A stretch of DNA of 64,000 nucleotides from Petrimonas sulfuriphila (GTDB lineage Bacteria; Bacteroidota; Bacteroidia; Bacteroidales; Dysgonomonadaceae), in NCBI RefSeq assembly GCF_051201015.1, contig NZ_JBPEHI010000007.1, one strand, 5' to 3'. The notes beneath the pieces are model-generated. The model was not told the DNA's origin and did no database searches. It was given only the letters and a program-made list of their open reading frames with translations. Made by a program: the position numbers and the translations under genes. Shown in pieces: positions 1 to 8,600 of the stretch (its first letter is position 1; each line of letters begins with the position of its first letter).

Positions 1-1250
1 CCGCTGTAGGCCGCCTCGCGTCCCATGATGGCTGCCAGGTTGGAAACCGCCGTTTCGGATGCCTGTTCGATGGGGGTGTTTGCCCGGATACAGTTAATCA
101 GGTTCACGTGTTCCAGCGTGTAGGGGTCGGTCTGCTTGAAGTTCGCCTTTTCAGCCTCACCGTCGTATTGCCAGAGGACGTTTCCGGCCAGATCCTTGAT
201 CACGTGCCCGCCCTGGCTTGTCCACGAACCTTTTGTTCCCTGGATGAATTCGCTCACGTTGTTGGCGCATCCGTCAATCTGGCGGCACATGCTGTGCAGG
301 TGGATCCCGTTCTCCATGGTGAAATCCACACTGAAATTATCGTACTGGTCTCCGGTCACGCGGCGCTGGCGGGAGCCGAAGGCGACTGCTTTCGCCGGTT
401 TCAACCCGCTGAACCAGGTAAACACGTCGATGTTGTGGACGTGCTGTTCCACGATGTGGTCTCCCGACAACCATTTCCAGTTCACCCAGTCGCGGACCAT
501 GAATTCGAAATCGCTCCAGGCGGGTTGGCGGTCGCGGTACCACAACATGCTCTGGTTCCAGTAGACGGCTCCCCCGGTGATCTCCCCGATAAGGCCGCCC
601 ATGATCTGTTTGTATGACTCAACGTATGAGCGTTGGTGGTGGCGCTGCGTTCCGGTGACAACGCTTAAATTCTTGGCCTGGGCCTGTTTGGCTGTCGCCA
701 CGATGGTGCGGTATCCCACCGAATCCACGCAAACCGGTTTTTCCAGGAAACAATGCTTGCCCTGTTCCACGGCATACTTGAAATGTTCCGCGCGGAAAAA
801 CGGCGGCGTGCAGTCGATCAGGATATCAATCCCGCTGTCAATGACCTGCTTGTACGCATCCAGGCCCACGAAACGCTTGTCGGCCGGTACATCGATGCTT
901 TTTTCCGCTTTCAGCTTGTCGGCCAGGCCGTTCACCTTGTCTTCGAACACGTCGCCCAACGCCACGATCGTAACACCGTTAGCGGCATTCAGGAAATTCA
1001 TGGCGGCGCCCGATCCTCTTCCTCCGCAACCGACAACACCAGCTTTCAACTCTTTTCCGTCTGTAGCCAGGTCCACCAACTCCGGCACGTAATACGTTCC
1101 GGGTTCTTTCAGGGGAACCGTCACATCCTTTTTCTCACCGCTGCAAGAGGTTAAAAAACCCGTCGTTCCGGTCCCGATCACGCCTGCTGCTCCGGCAACA
1201 GCCGAAGTTTTAAGAAATGTTCTTCTCGTTAAGTTGTTCTCTCTTTTCAT
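1..1250 (-). CDS. Tat-exported Gfo/Idh/MocA family oxidoreductase lipoprotein (3' end outside window)
   Basis: About 416 residues are visible and the frame is still open at the window edge, so the C-terminus is missing. The N-terminus has a twin-arginine motif (RRTFLK, residues 9-14), a hydrophobic stretch and a lipobox LTSC (Cys36), so I infer Tat export and lipid anchoring. A Rossmann motif GVVGCGGRGSG lies near residues 71-81 and the family signature EKPVC near residue 150, followed by the Gfo/Idh/MocA substrate domain. Exported members of this family usually carry tightly bound NAD(P). The start is the ATG at 1250. The gene follows the heme-SUMF fusion by only 26 bp on the same strand, so the two are probably co-transcribed. 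The substrate is unknown; GH109-like glycosidase chemistry is possible but I do not see the GH109 ENCCYD motif. Confidence 0.9.
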   Translation of the reverse strand, partial: MKRENNLTRRTFLKTSAVAGAAGVIGTGTTGFLTSCSGEKKDVTVPLKEPGTYYVPELVDLATDGKELKAGVVGCGGRGSGAAMNFLNAANGVTIVALGDVFEDKVNGLADKLKAEKSIDVPADKRFVGLDAYKQVIDSGIDILIDCTPPFFRAEHFKYAVEQGKHCFLEKPVCVDSVGYRTIVATAKQAQAKNLSVVTGTQRHHQRSYVESYKQIMGGLIGEITGGAVYWNQSMLWYRDRQPAWSDFEFMVRDWVNWKWLSGDHIVEQHVHNIDVFTWFSGLKPAKAVAFGSRQRRVTGDQYDNFSVDFTMENGIHLHSMCRQIDGCANNVSEFIQGTKGSWTSQGGHVIKDLAGNVLWQYDGEAEKANFKQTDPYTLEHVNLINCIRANTPIEQASETAVSNLAAIMGREAAYS

Positions 1251-1276
1251 ATACTTAAATTTGTTTTAGAAATGTT

Positions 1277-2869
1277 TTATTTTGCAATTAATGAACTGTC
1301 TGGCTCGCAAACTACCCTGAATCCAATTCCTTTTATATCGGAATACCACCAGATACTCTTTGGCTGTTGTGGATCGGTTTTTAACCAATCGTCATGCCGG
1401 GTGTGGCTGCGTGCGGCCGAACGAACATCGGCTGCATCCGACAAGTAACTTCCGCCTCTCACCACCCATTCTTCACCTTGGGTGACCAGGGGATCACTTG
1501 TAACGCCGCTTCTTTTTCCGTATGCAGCTTCATCATACTTGTCAGCGGTGTATTCCATTACGTTACCCAGCATATTTTTTAATCCGAATGGATTAGGCTT
1601 CACCAACGACGGTTCCTGCGTACGGTTATCGCTGTTTTTACCGTAGATAACGAATGCGCTTATACTGTCTGTTTTTGCAGGGAAGAACTTCCGCATAAAC
1701 CCTTCATCGGAAAAATCTTTGGGGCTTCCTGTAAAGAAATAGGGTGTTTGCGTACCACCGCGTGCCGCATATTCCCATTCGGCTTCGGTAGGTAAGCGGT
1801 ACTTTTTGCCTGTTTTCTGCGACAGCCACTGACAGAATGTTTCTGCGGCATAATGCGTCATTGTAATGGCCGGCCTGTCGCCCGAGCCCCATCCCTGGTC
1901 AGGATATCCAAACGGAGGTGTTGGACCGGAGATTGCATCTACACCCATAGCTTTCAAGTTGTTTTCGTAAACCACTTCGGGAGGAGTTCTTCCTTCGCTC
2001 ATGGTATTGGCATAAAAAGCCCAGTACTGATCCCAGGTAGTTTCTACTTCAGCCATGAAGAAGGGACTTACCTTCACTTCATGTTGTGGGGCTTCATCCG
2101 TTTTGTGGAAAGGTTCCTTGGGTGAACTACCCATAGTGTAAGTTCCTCCGGGTACCGCTTTCATGTTGAACGAGACTGCCGTACCGGGGATCTGTTCGGT
2201 ATAATTTTCAAAAGCCGTTACTGCGGCAGCTTCTTTAAAAAACTTGCTTGAATCCACAGCAGTAGCTACATTCATCCCAGGTATTCCCACCATTTGTCCG
2301 TGCGAATAGTTCGGGTTATAATGCCCTGCATCGAGGTGGCAGCTGATACACTGCAGATTGAGCTTTTCATGATTCTCGTCGTAATACATATGCGCGGTAA
2401 TGCCATCATCGGTTATTCCCTGAGGGAATAAATTCTGATGACATTTTACGCAGGAAGCATTTGGAATATATTTTATAGCATGTTCGAGTTCAGATTTTCT
2501 ATCCCAGTCGAAGTCTGCACTGTCCTTGGTAAGATATCCCCATACGTCTCTGATACCCAAAGCGGCTTTAGCCGTGTAATGAGCCCATGTGTCGTCTTTT
2601 GGCGGCAAATGACAATCCACGCAGTTGACCATTACGCCACTTCCGTTGTTCACGTGAACAGAAAGTTTCCAACTTTCTTCTGCGTGAGGATGAACATGAC
2701 ACATCATGCATGATTCGTTGGTAGAAAAATAAACGGATGTTTGATACAATGCTCCGATGAAAATTATGCCTATCGCAATACCCAACAGCAAAATGAACCC
2801 TTTACGTTGATGAAATTTTTTCCGGTTTTTTTTGTGTTGATCACCATAGATGTTTTTAGATTTAGCCAT
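1277..2869 (-). CDS. NapC/NirT-type tetraheme cytochrome c fused to a SUMF1 (FGE-sulfatase-like) domain
   Basis: 530 residues. One N-terminal membrane anchor (about 24-46) precedes four CxxCH heme sites at residues 54-58, 83-87, 140-144 and 174-178, the spacing expected of a NapC/NrfH-type quinol-linked cytochrome. From about residue 235 to the end runs a SUMF1/EgtB/PvdO fold: GGTYTMGSS, GNVMEYTADKY, VVRGGSY and a terminal GFRVV. The Cys pair that binds copper in true formylglycine-generating enzymes is absent (the region reads VRSAARSHTR), so sulfatase maturation is unlikely. NapC proteins move electrons between the quinone pool and periplasmic enzymes. Downstream by 26 bp is a Tat-exported Gfo/Idh/MocA lipoprotein, a plausible redox partner (inference). 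The fusion itself is certain from the continuous frame; the function is not known. Confidence 0.9.
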   Translation of the reverse strand: MAKSKNIYGDQHKKNRKKFHQRKGFILLLGIAIGIIFIGALYQTSVYFSTNESCMMCHVHPHAEESWKLSVHVNNGSGVMVNCVDCHLPPKDDTWAHYTAKAALGIRDVWGYLTKDSADFDWDRKSELEHAIKYIPNASCVKCHQNLFPQGITDDGITAHMYYDENHEKLNLQCISCHLDAGHYNPNYSHGQMVGIPGMNVATAVDSSKFFKEAAAVTAFENYTEQIPGTAVSFNMKAVPGGTYTMGSSPKEPFHKTDEAPQHEVKVSPFFMAEVETTWDQYWAFYANTMSEGRTPPEVVYENNLKAMGVDAISGPTPPFGYPDQGWGSGDRPAITMTHYAAETFCQWLSQKTGKKYRLPTEAEWEYAARGGTQTPYFFTGSPKDFSDEGFMRKFFPAKTDSISAFVIYGKNSDNRTQEPSLVKPNPFGLKNMLGNVMEYTADKYDEAAYGKRSGVTSDPLVTQGEEWVVRGGSYLSDAADVRSAARSHTRHDDWLKTDPQQPKSIWWYSDIKGIGFRVVCEPDSSLIAK

Positions 2870-3017
2870 CTATCTATTAATTAATGAATTAAATATTTAA
2901 TTGTTGCTTTTTAACGCGTAAAAAATAAAATGATATCTTAAGCTTGCAAATATATGAAAATTTAATGGTTTGCAGGTTTAATTTGTACAAAAAAGCAATT
3001 TAAATCGCAGATAAATA

Positions 3018-4196
3018 TTATTCAATCCATTTACACCATTTGTTGCAGTGATCGTTACCAGAAGCAATTATTGTTTCTATAAACTGCATGCCGCGAACGC
3101 CATCGGCTACAGTAGGAAAATCCAGGATCTTATAATCGGGAGCCTCTCCTCTTTTTTTTGCCAACACCGTCAGCGCGAAGTTTCTGTATATGTTGGCAAA
3201 GGCTTCTATAAACCCTTCGGGATGTCCGGAAGGAATTCTTGTGTTCCACAAAGCCAAATCGCTCATGTATTCGTTGCTGCCCATGTAAAGCTCTTCTGTC
3301 GGCCTGTCTTCCCATCTCAGGATCAACCGGTTCGGATCCATCTGACGCCATTCCATGCCCCCCTTCTCACCGTAAACCCTGATTCGGATATTGTTTGCTT
3401 CACCTGTTGCAATTTGCGTTGCCATAAGTACTCCGGCAACTCCGTTCTCAAAGCGTAAAAGGGCAGCTCCGTCATCATCTACCGGGCGTCCTTCCACAAA
3501 GGTTCGCAGATCGGCACATACCTCCTCCACTTTCAACCCGGTGATGTATTCCGCCAGATGCCAAGCGTGGGTACCCACATCTCCCATGGTACCTGCTTTA
3601 CCAGTACGGGCTGGATCTGTACGCCATCCCGCATTGTTTCCGCCCAATATTTCAATTCTTTTCGACAACCAGCCTTGTGTATATTCTACGTAAACCCGCC
3701 TCAGTTTTCCTATTTTACCTTCAGCAATCCTGGCTTTGGCTTCCTTAACCGCCGGATAACCTGAATAGACGTGTGTAAGAGCCAGAACAAGGCCCGTTTC
3801 TTCCACTTTCTTTTGGAGTATTTTTGCTTCTTCCAACGAAAAGGTCATGGGTTTGTCAATAACTACGTGAAAACCTCTCTCCAAGGCCATCATGGCCGGT
3901 TCAAAATGCCATTTGTTGGGGGTTACGATGGTCACAAAATCCATCCGTTCTTCTTCGGGCAGAAGCATTTCTTTTTCGAACATCTCCTGATAGGTAGTGT
4001 ATATTCTGTTGTCGGGGAGAAAATATTCCCTTCCGGAACTCCGGGATATTTCCGGATTTACGCTGAAACAACCGCATACCAATTCAATCAGATTGTCCAT
4101 AAAAGCAGCGTTACGATGAATTGCCCCTATAAAAGCATCACTTCCGCCACCAACCATACCCATTTTAAGTTTTTTTTGAATCATGATACCGTGCAT
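3018..4196 (-). CDS. Gfo/Idh/MocA family oxidoreductase, cytoplasmic
   Basis: 392 residues without a signal peptide. A Rossmann motif GMVGGGSDAFIG (13-24), the nicotinamide-site signature DKP (114-116, usually EKP) and the substrate-domain motif GDVGTHAWHLAEY (205-217) with its catalytic-type His identify an NAD(P)-dependent sugar or cyclitol dehydrogenase. An internal Met at residue 5 (base 4184) would put the Rossmann strand nearer the N-terminus and is an equally good start. It lies between a GH92 enzyme and the heme-SUMF gene, all on the minus strand with gaps of about 150 bp, so it may act on a sugar released by the GH92 enzyme. The exact substrate cannot be read from the sequence. Confidence 0.88.
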   Translation of the reverse strand: MHGIMIQKKLKMGMVGGGSDAFIGAIHRNAAFMDNLIELVCGCFSVNPEISRSSGREYFLPDNRIYTTYQEMFEKEMLLPEEERMDFVTIVTPNKWHFEPAMMALERGFHVVIDKPMTFSLEEAKILQKKVEETGLVLALTHVYSGYPAVKEAKARIAEGKIGKLRRVYVEYTQGWLSKRIEILGGNNAGWRTDPARTGKAGTMGDVGTHAWHLAEYITGLKVEEVCADLRTFVEGRPVDDDGAALLRFENGVAGVLMATQIATGEANNIRIRVYGEKGGMEWRQMDPNRLILRWEDRPTEELYMGSNEYMSDLALWNTRIPSGHPEGFIEAFANIYRNFALTVLAKKRGEAPDYKILDFPTVADGVRGMQFIETIIASGNDHCNKWCKWIE

Positions 4197-4352
4197 TAAA
4201 ACTATATATTTTTAAAAAATGTAAATATCCGTTTTATTCTTCAATTTTCAGTGTTATTATTAATTTTACCGAATGTTTTACAATTAGAACATCTTTTGAT
4301 TTTGGCCTATCGTTGAAAGAAAAACCAATTCTTCTTTCATTTTTACTGTTTT

Positions 4353-6623
4353 TTAGTCTGTTAATTCTCTTTCCGAAGGAGGCGTGTCTTGCGAAGCACT
4401 ACCCCATTGTTTGTTCGCTTTATTGCCCATGATAAGTTCCAGGGTTCCGCCGTTTTTGAGGTCGTCGTGGCTGAACCAGGGTTTTTCCCAGGGTATTCCG
4501 TTGAGTTCCGCCGATTGGATGTATTTGTTCTCTTCGGAAAAATTACGGGCTATAACGGTGAAGGCTTTACCCCCAGGAAGGCTAATGACCGTCTTTGCAA
4601 AGAACGGACTCCCGATATTGTATGCCGGAATTCCGGGCGTTACCGGATAAAACCCCATCTGCGAAAACACCACAAAAGCCGACATTCCGCCTCCGTCTTC
4701 ATCTCCGGGAACTCCCATCAGGTCGTTTCTGAACCATTGATTCAGGAGTATGTGAATCCGCTTTTGCGTCTTCCAGGGCTGTCCTGCATAATTGTATAAA
4801 TAAGGAATATGCAACGACGGCTCGTTAGCCATCGAGAATTGACCCACATTGCCGGTATGGTCGGGCAACTGACTGTAAAAGTCGTATTTGCTTTTCCCAA
4901 GAGGTTCGCGAAATGTTTGATCGAGGTTGCGTATAAAGTTTTCCCGCCCCCCCATTAAGTGGATCAGGTCGGCTACGTTGTGCTGCACATCCCAACGGTA
5001 TACCCATGCGTTGTTCTCACCGTAATACTGTCGTGCACCCACCCCTCCTGAAAAACGATAATCGAAGGGTTCGATGAAGTTTCCATCCTTGTCCTTAGGG
5101 TGAAAAAAGCCGGTCTCGGGATTGAAAAGATGGCGATAATTGTAGGATTTCTTCAGGAAGTATTCATAATCATCCTCCTTCCCCAACTCCCGGGCAATTT
5201 GTGCCAGGCACCACTCATCGTAGGAGGTGCCCAGCGTTACAGCCACCGGCTGGCGACATTCAAAACCGTGAACTTCGGGAATGGTTTCTTCCTCCCCTTC
5301 CCTAAGAGCAGGAACATATCCTTTCTCGTGATAATACCGATCCAACTCACCCGAGGGTTTGCCGGACCAAGGAGCCAGCGTCTTTTCCATAACGGCATTG
5401 CGAACGGCCGGGTAGATCCTTGCCAGGTCAATGCCCTTCAATCCTTTGCGGTAAGCGTCTATAACGGTGGCTATCCCGTGGTTGGAGTTCATCCGGCGGC
5501 TGTCGCCCGTAATCTCGGGGAAGGTGGGCCACCAGAATTCGGGCATTTGTTCGGACATCTTCAGGAAAGAATTGAGAATATCCGACTCCATTTCCGTTTC
5601 GATAATCGTACGAAGCGGATGCGTTGCCCGATAGGTATCCCAGATCCAGTCATCCGTATAGAAAGGCGCCCCGTTATCGTTGTGGATTTCCCCATCAAAG
5701 GCGCTGAAGTAGCGTCCGTCTTCCGATATGCATACCGGACGTTCGTAGGTTCGGTACAACGAAGTGTAGAAAACAACTTTATCGTCATACGAACCACCAT
5801 CCACTTTAATTTTACCGAGGGTTTCATTCCAGGTTTGACGTCCTTTTTCGGCAACGCCCGAGGGGTCAAACCCGGACATTTCCCGGTAGAGGTTCTTCTT
5901 TGCCTGAACTGTATCGATAAACGAAATCCCGTAACGAAGTTTCAACTGCTTTGTGTTTGAGGGGTACGACAAAACAAGGTGGGCATTTTGGCCGGAAGCA
6001 GCTTTGTCATTTGCTCCCTGGGGCTGTATGTCCGGTTCCATATATACAAATATCCGCGTGTTGTTTTGCAGCTGTTGATAACCCGAAAATGCTTTCCCGT
6101 CCCATTGAAGTTCACCACGCCGGGAGTTCAGGATCAGGTATACAGGGTCGGTATGTCCGAATGTCAGCTCATAGATCCCCGATTGGTGGGAAACGGCGTA
6201 ATATACGCTGGTCTCCTGCTCGTCGAGATAGACAAAATAATCGTAGGGTGTGATTTTTTCACGGTCGTAGCTATAGGGAATAACCGGCTTCAATTCCAGC
6301 TCGTCCCCTTGGAAGACGCTCAGGTTAAATGCCGAACTTCCCCGGTGGCTGGTCACCGCAACGGGCAAGCCGTTCAGCAAATCACCCGTGTAATCCGCGC
6401 GTTCCGGATAAACACGCAACATGCTGTTCGGCAAATGAACCGTGGGGTACGTCGGCACCAACAGGTGGCTGATGTTCCCCAGGTAAGGGTTAACAAAATC
6501 AACAAGATCAGTTGATTGAGAACTTGTACATGAAGTAATCAAAAAGATAATAAAGCAACCGATTACATATGTTTTGCGGTAGCTTTGCCTCATTAATCTG
6601 TACAGAAATAGCATCTTTCTCAT
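4353..6623 (-). CDS. GH92 family alpha-mannosidase-like lipoprotein
   Basis: The open frame reaches base 6698, but the signal peptide argues for a start at 6623, 6614 or 6593 (MRQSYRK); the hydrophobic stretch ends in a lipobox ITSC, so the protein is probably a lipoprotein. The mature protein starts with FVNPYLG, typical of GH92, and ends in the (alpha/alpha)6 domain with GENNAWVYRWDVQHN, NEPSLHIPYLYNYAG and GDEDGGGMSAFVVFSQMG. GH92 enzymes are calcium-dependent exo-alpha-mannosidases on N-glycans and yeast mannan. The Glu of the ENNAW motif, where the acid is expected, is kept. The usual TLEYAYDDW motif reads TLGTSYDEW, so the enzyme is a divergent subgroup and its linkage preference is open. 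It heads the minus-strand cluster toward the window start. Confidence 0.9.
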   Translation of the reverse strand: MRKMLFLYRLMRQSYRKTYVIGCFIIFLITSCTSSQSTDLVDFVNPYLGNISHLLVPTYPTVHLPNSMLRVYPERADYTGDLLNGLPVAVTSHRGSSAFNLSVFQGDELELKPVIPYSYDREKITPYDYFVYLDEQETSVYYAVSHQSGIYELTFGHTDPVYLILNSRRGELQWDGKAFSGYQQLQNNTRIFVYMEPDIQPQGANDKAASGQNAHLVLSYPSNTKQLKLRYGISFIDTVQAKKNLYREMSGFDPSGVAEKGRQTWNETLGKIKVDGGSYDDKVVFYTSLYRTYERPVCISEDGRYFSAFDGEIHNDNGAPFYTDDWIWDTYRATHPLRTIIETEMESDILNSFLKMSEQMPEFWWPTFPEITGDSRRMNSNHGIATVIDAYRKGLKGIDLARIYPAVRNAVMEKTLAPWSGKPSGELDRYYHEKGYVPALREGEEETIPEVHGFECRQPVAVTLGTSYDEWCLAQIARELGKEDDYEYFLKKSYNYRHLFNPETGFFHPKDKDGNFIEPFDYRFSGGVGARQYYGENNAWVYRWDVQHNVADLIHLMGGRENFIRNLDQTFREPLGKSKYDFYSQLPDHTGNVGQFSMANEPSLHIPYLYNYAGQPWKTQKRIHILLNQWFRNDLMGVPGDEDGGGMSAFVVFSQMGFYPVTPGIPAYNIGSPFFAKTVISLPGGKAFTVIARNFSEENKYIQSAELNGIPWEKPWFSHDDLKNGGTLELIMGNKANKQWGSASQDTPPSERELTD

Positions 6624-6943
6624 CCTTTTAATAGTTATTGTACATTTAGGAACTGTTTTAAATTTAGAATTTCTATTTATTTCCGTCAGGGTGAACAAGG
6701 GGTTTCAACAAGAGTAGTAGCACTTCGTTCCCAGAGAGAAATCACCGTGAAGCAAAAAACAAAAACAGTGAGGCTGTTTTTCATTTATGACAAAGTTTAC
6801 TAAATTTGTAACATGTTGACTTTACGTCCGCACAAATTTAATTATTTTATCAGTATAAGCAAGAATTTGACATTTATTTATATTAAATCCGAACAAACAA
6901 TCCTCAAACTTAATTGTTTGTATAATAACAAAAACATACAATA

Positions 6944-8599
6944 ATGAATCAGAACTCTTTTCTTGGATTAATCGAGCAAAGTATACGAAATCATTGGGAT
7001 TTACCTGCAATGAGCGACTTTCAGGGCAAAACACTTTATTTCAAAGATTTTGCCCGTGAAATTGATATGCTGCACGAATATTTCAACTCTGCCGGCATTC
7101 AACGCGGCGATAAAATTGCGATATGTGGTAAAAATTCGTCCCATTGGGCCATCTCTTTTTTCGCTACGCTCTCATACGGAGCTGTAGCAGTGAGTATTTT
7201 GCATGAGTTTGAGAAAGAAAGTGTTCAGTACATTGTGGATCATTCGGATTCCAAGATGTTTTTCGTTGATGAAGCCATTTGGAGAGAAATAGATGAGACC
7301 AAGATACCGAAGGCAGAAACTGTCCTCTCGCTCGATGATTTTTCCTTGTTGAAAGTGACATCGAAAGAGTTCAAGATATTTGTGTCCAACTCGTTTTCTT
7401 TTTTCGACAAGAAATACGAGAAGGGATTCTTTGTCAATGACATTGCTTTCAGGACCGATAAACCGGAAGAACTGGCTGTTATAAACTATACATCGGGAAC
7501 CACCAGCAGCCCGAAAGGAGTGATGATCCCTTACCGGAGTTTATGGTCGAACACCCGGTTTGCAAACGACAGCCTTGATTTTATCCACTCGGGAGACAAC
7601 ATGATTTGCATGTTACCCATGGCTCACACTTACGGACTTGCTTTCGAGGTGCTCAACGCCATTTCTATGGGTTTCCACATCCATTTTTTAGGAAAAACGC
7701 CTTCTCCCAAGGTACTGCTTGATGCTTTTGCAAGAATAAAACCCAAGCTGGTATTAGCCGTCCCTCTGATTATCGAAAAAATCGTTATTAAAAATGTCTT
7801 TCCGAAACTTCAGCAGGGAGCAGCCAAAACATTGATTAAAATTCCACTGCTGAATGCTGTTGTTTACCACAAAATAAGGAAATCGCTTATTGACGTTTTC
7901 GGAGGAAATCTGGTAGAAGTCGTCATCGGAGGAGCAGCTTTGAACGCAGACGTAGAAAAATTTCTGCGAAAAATAAAATTTCCCTACACGGTTGGGTACG
8001 GGATGACCGAATGTGGGCCGCTTATTTCTTACTCGTTCTGGACAGAATTCAAAGAACGATCGTGTGGAAAGGTAGTGGACAGAATGCAGGTTAAAATTGA
8101 TTCGGATGATCCGCAAAACGTTGTTGGGGAAATCTTGACCAAAGGTACAAACCTGATGCTCGGTTATTATAAAAACGAAGAAGCTACAAAAGCTGTTTTT
8201 ACGGAAGATGGGTGGCTCAGGACAGGCGATCTTGGAATATTGGATAAAGACAACGTTGTATTTATCAGAGGCAGGAACAAAAATATGATTCTCGGCCCTT
8301 CCGGGCAAAACATCTATCCCGAAGAGATTGAAGATAAGCTAAACAACTCTCCCTATATATTGGAGTCACTGGCAATAGAAGAAAAGGGCAAAATTATTGC
8401 ACTCATCGTTCCCGACACTGAGGTGCTGAAAGCTGAAAACATATCACCAGAACAGTATAACCCTGTCTTCGATAAGGAAATAAACGCAATAAACGCAAAA
8501 TTAGCCAATTACAGCAAAATAGCTTCATTCAGGCTTCAGGCCGAGGAGTTTGAAAAAACGCCTAAGCGGAGCATTAGAAGGTTTAAGTACCAGAAATAA
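6944..8599 (+). CDS. AMP-forming acyl-CoA synthetase / AMP-dependent ligase
   Basis: 551 residues of the ANL superfamily. The P-loop-like motif YTSGTTSSPKG lies near residue 180, the ATP-binding motif GYGMTECGP near 350, and the hinge region TGDLG...GRNKNMI near 425-447; the C-terminal catalytic Lys region (FEKTPKRSIRRFKY) is present. These enzymes adenylate a carboxylate and pass it to CoA; the length and motifs fit a long-chain fatty acid CoA ligase of the FadD/FAA type. The gene stands alone on the plus strand, divergent from the GH92 gene and convergent with the Nudix regulator, whose stop is one base beyond its own. The acyl chain specificity is unknown. Confidence 0.9.
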   Translation: MNQNSFLGLIEQSIRNHWDLPAMSDFQGKTLYFKDFAREIDMLHEYFNSAGIQRGDKIAICGKNSSHWAISFFATLSYGAVAVSILHEFEKESVQYIVDHSDSKMFFVDEAIWREIDETKIPKAETVLSLDDFSLLKVTSKEFKIFVSNSFSFFDKKYEKGFFVNDIAFRTDKPEELAVINYTSGTTSSPKGVMIPYRSLWSNTRFANDSLDFIHSGDNMICMLPMAHTYGLAFEVLNAISMGFHIHFLGKTPSPKVLLDAFARIKPKLVLAVPLIIEKIVIKNVFPKLQQGAAKTLIKIPLLNAVVYHKIRKSLIDVFGGNLVEVVIGGAALNADVEKFLRKIKFPYTVGYGMTECGPLISYSFWTEFKERSCGKVVDRMQVKIDSDDPQNVVGEILTKGTNLMLGYYKNEEATKAVFTEDGWLRTGDLGILDKDNVVFIRGRNKNMILGPSGQNIYPEEIEDKLNNSPYILESLAIEEKGKIIALIVPDTEVLKAENISPEQYNPVFDKEINAINAKLANYSKIASFRLQAEEFEKTPKRSIRRFKYQK

Positions 8600-8600
8600 A

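Noticed and set aside
1277..2869. Sulfatase-maturing formylglycine-generating enzyme
   Set aside because: The copper-binding Cys pair of FGE is missing and no sulfatase gene is near, so I describe only a SUMF1-like fold.
5100..5960. Long plus-strand open frame (286 codons) inside the GH92 gene
   Set aside because: It is fully antisense to conserved GH92 sequence, has no recognisable domain and shows the composition of a shadow frame.
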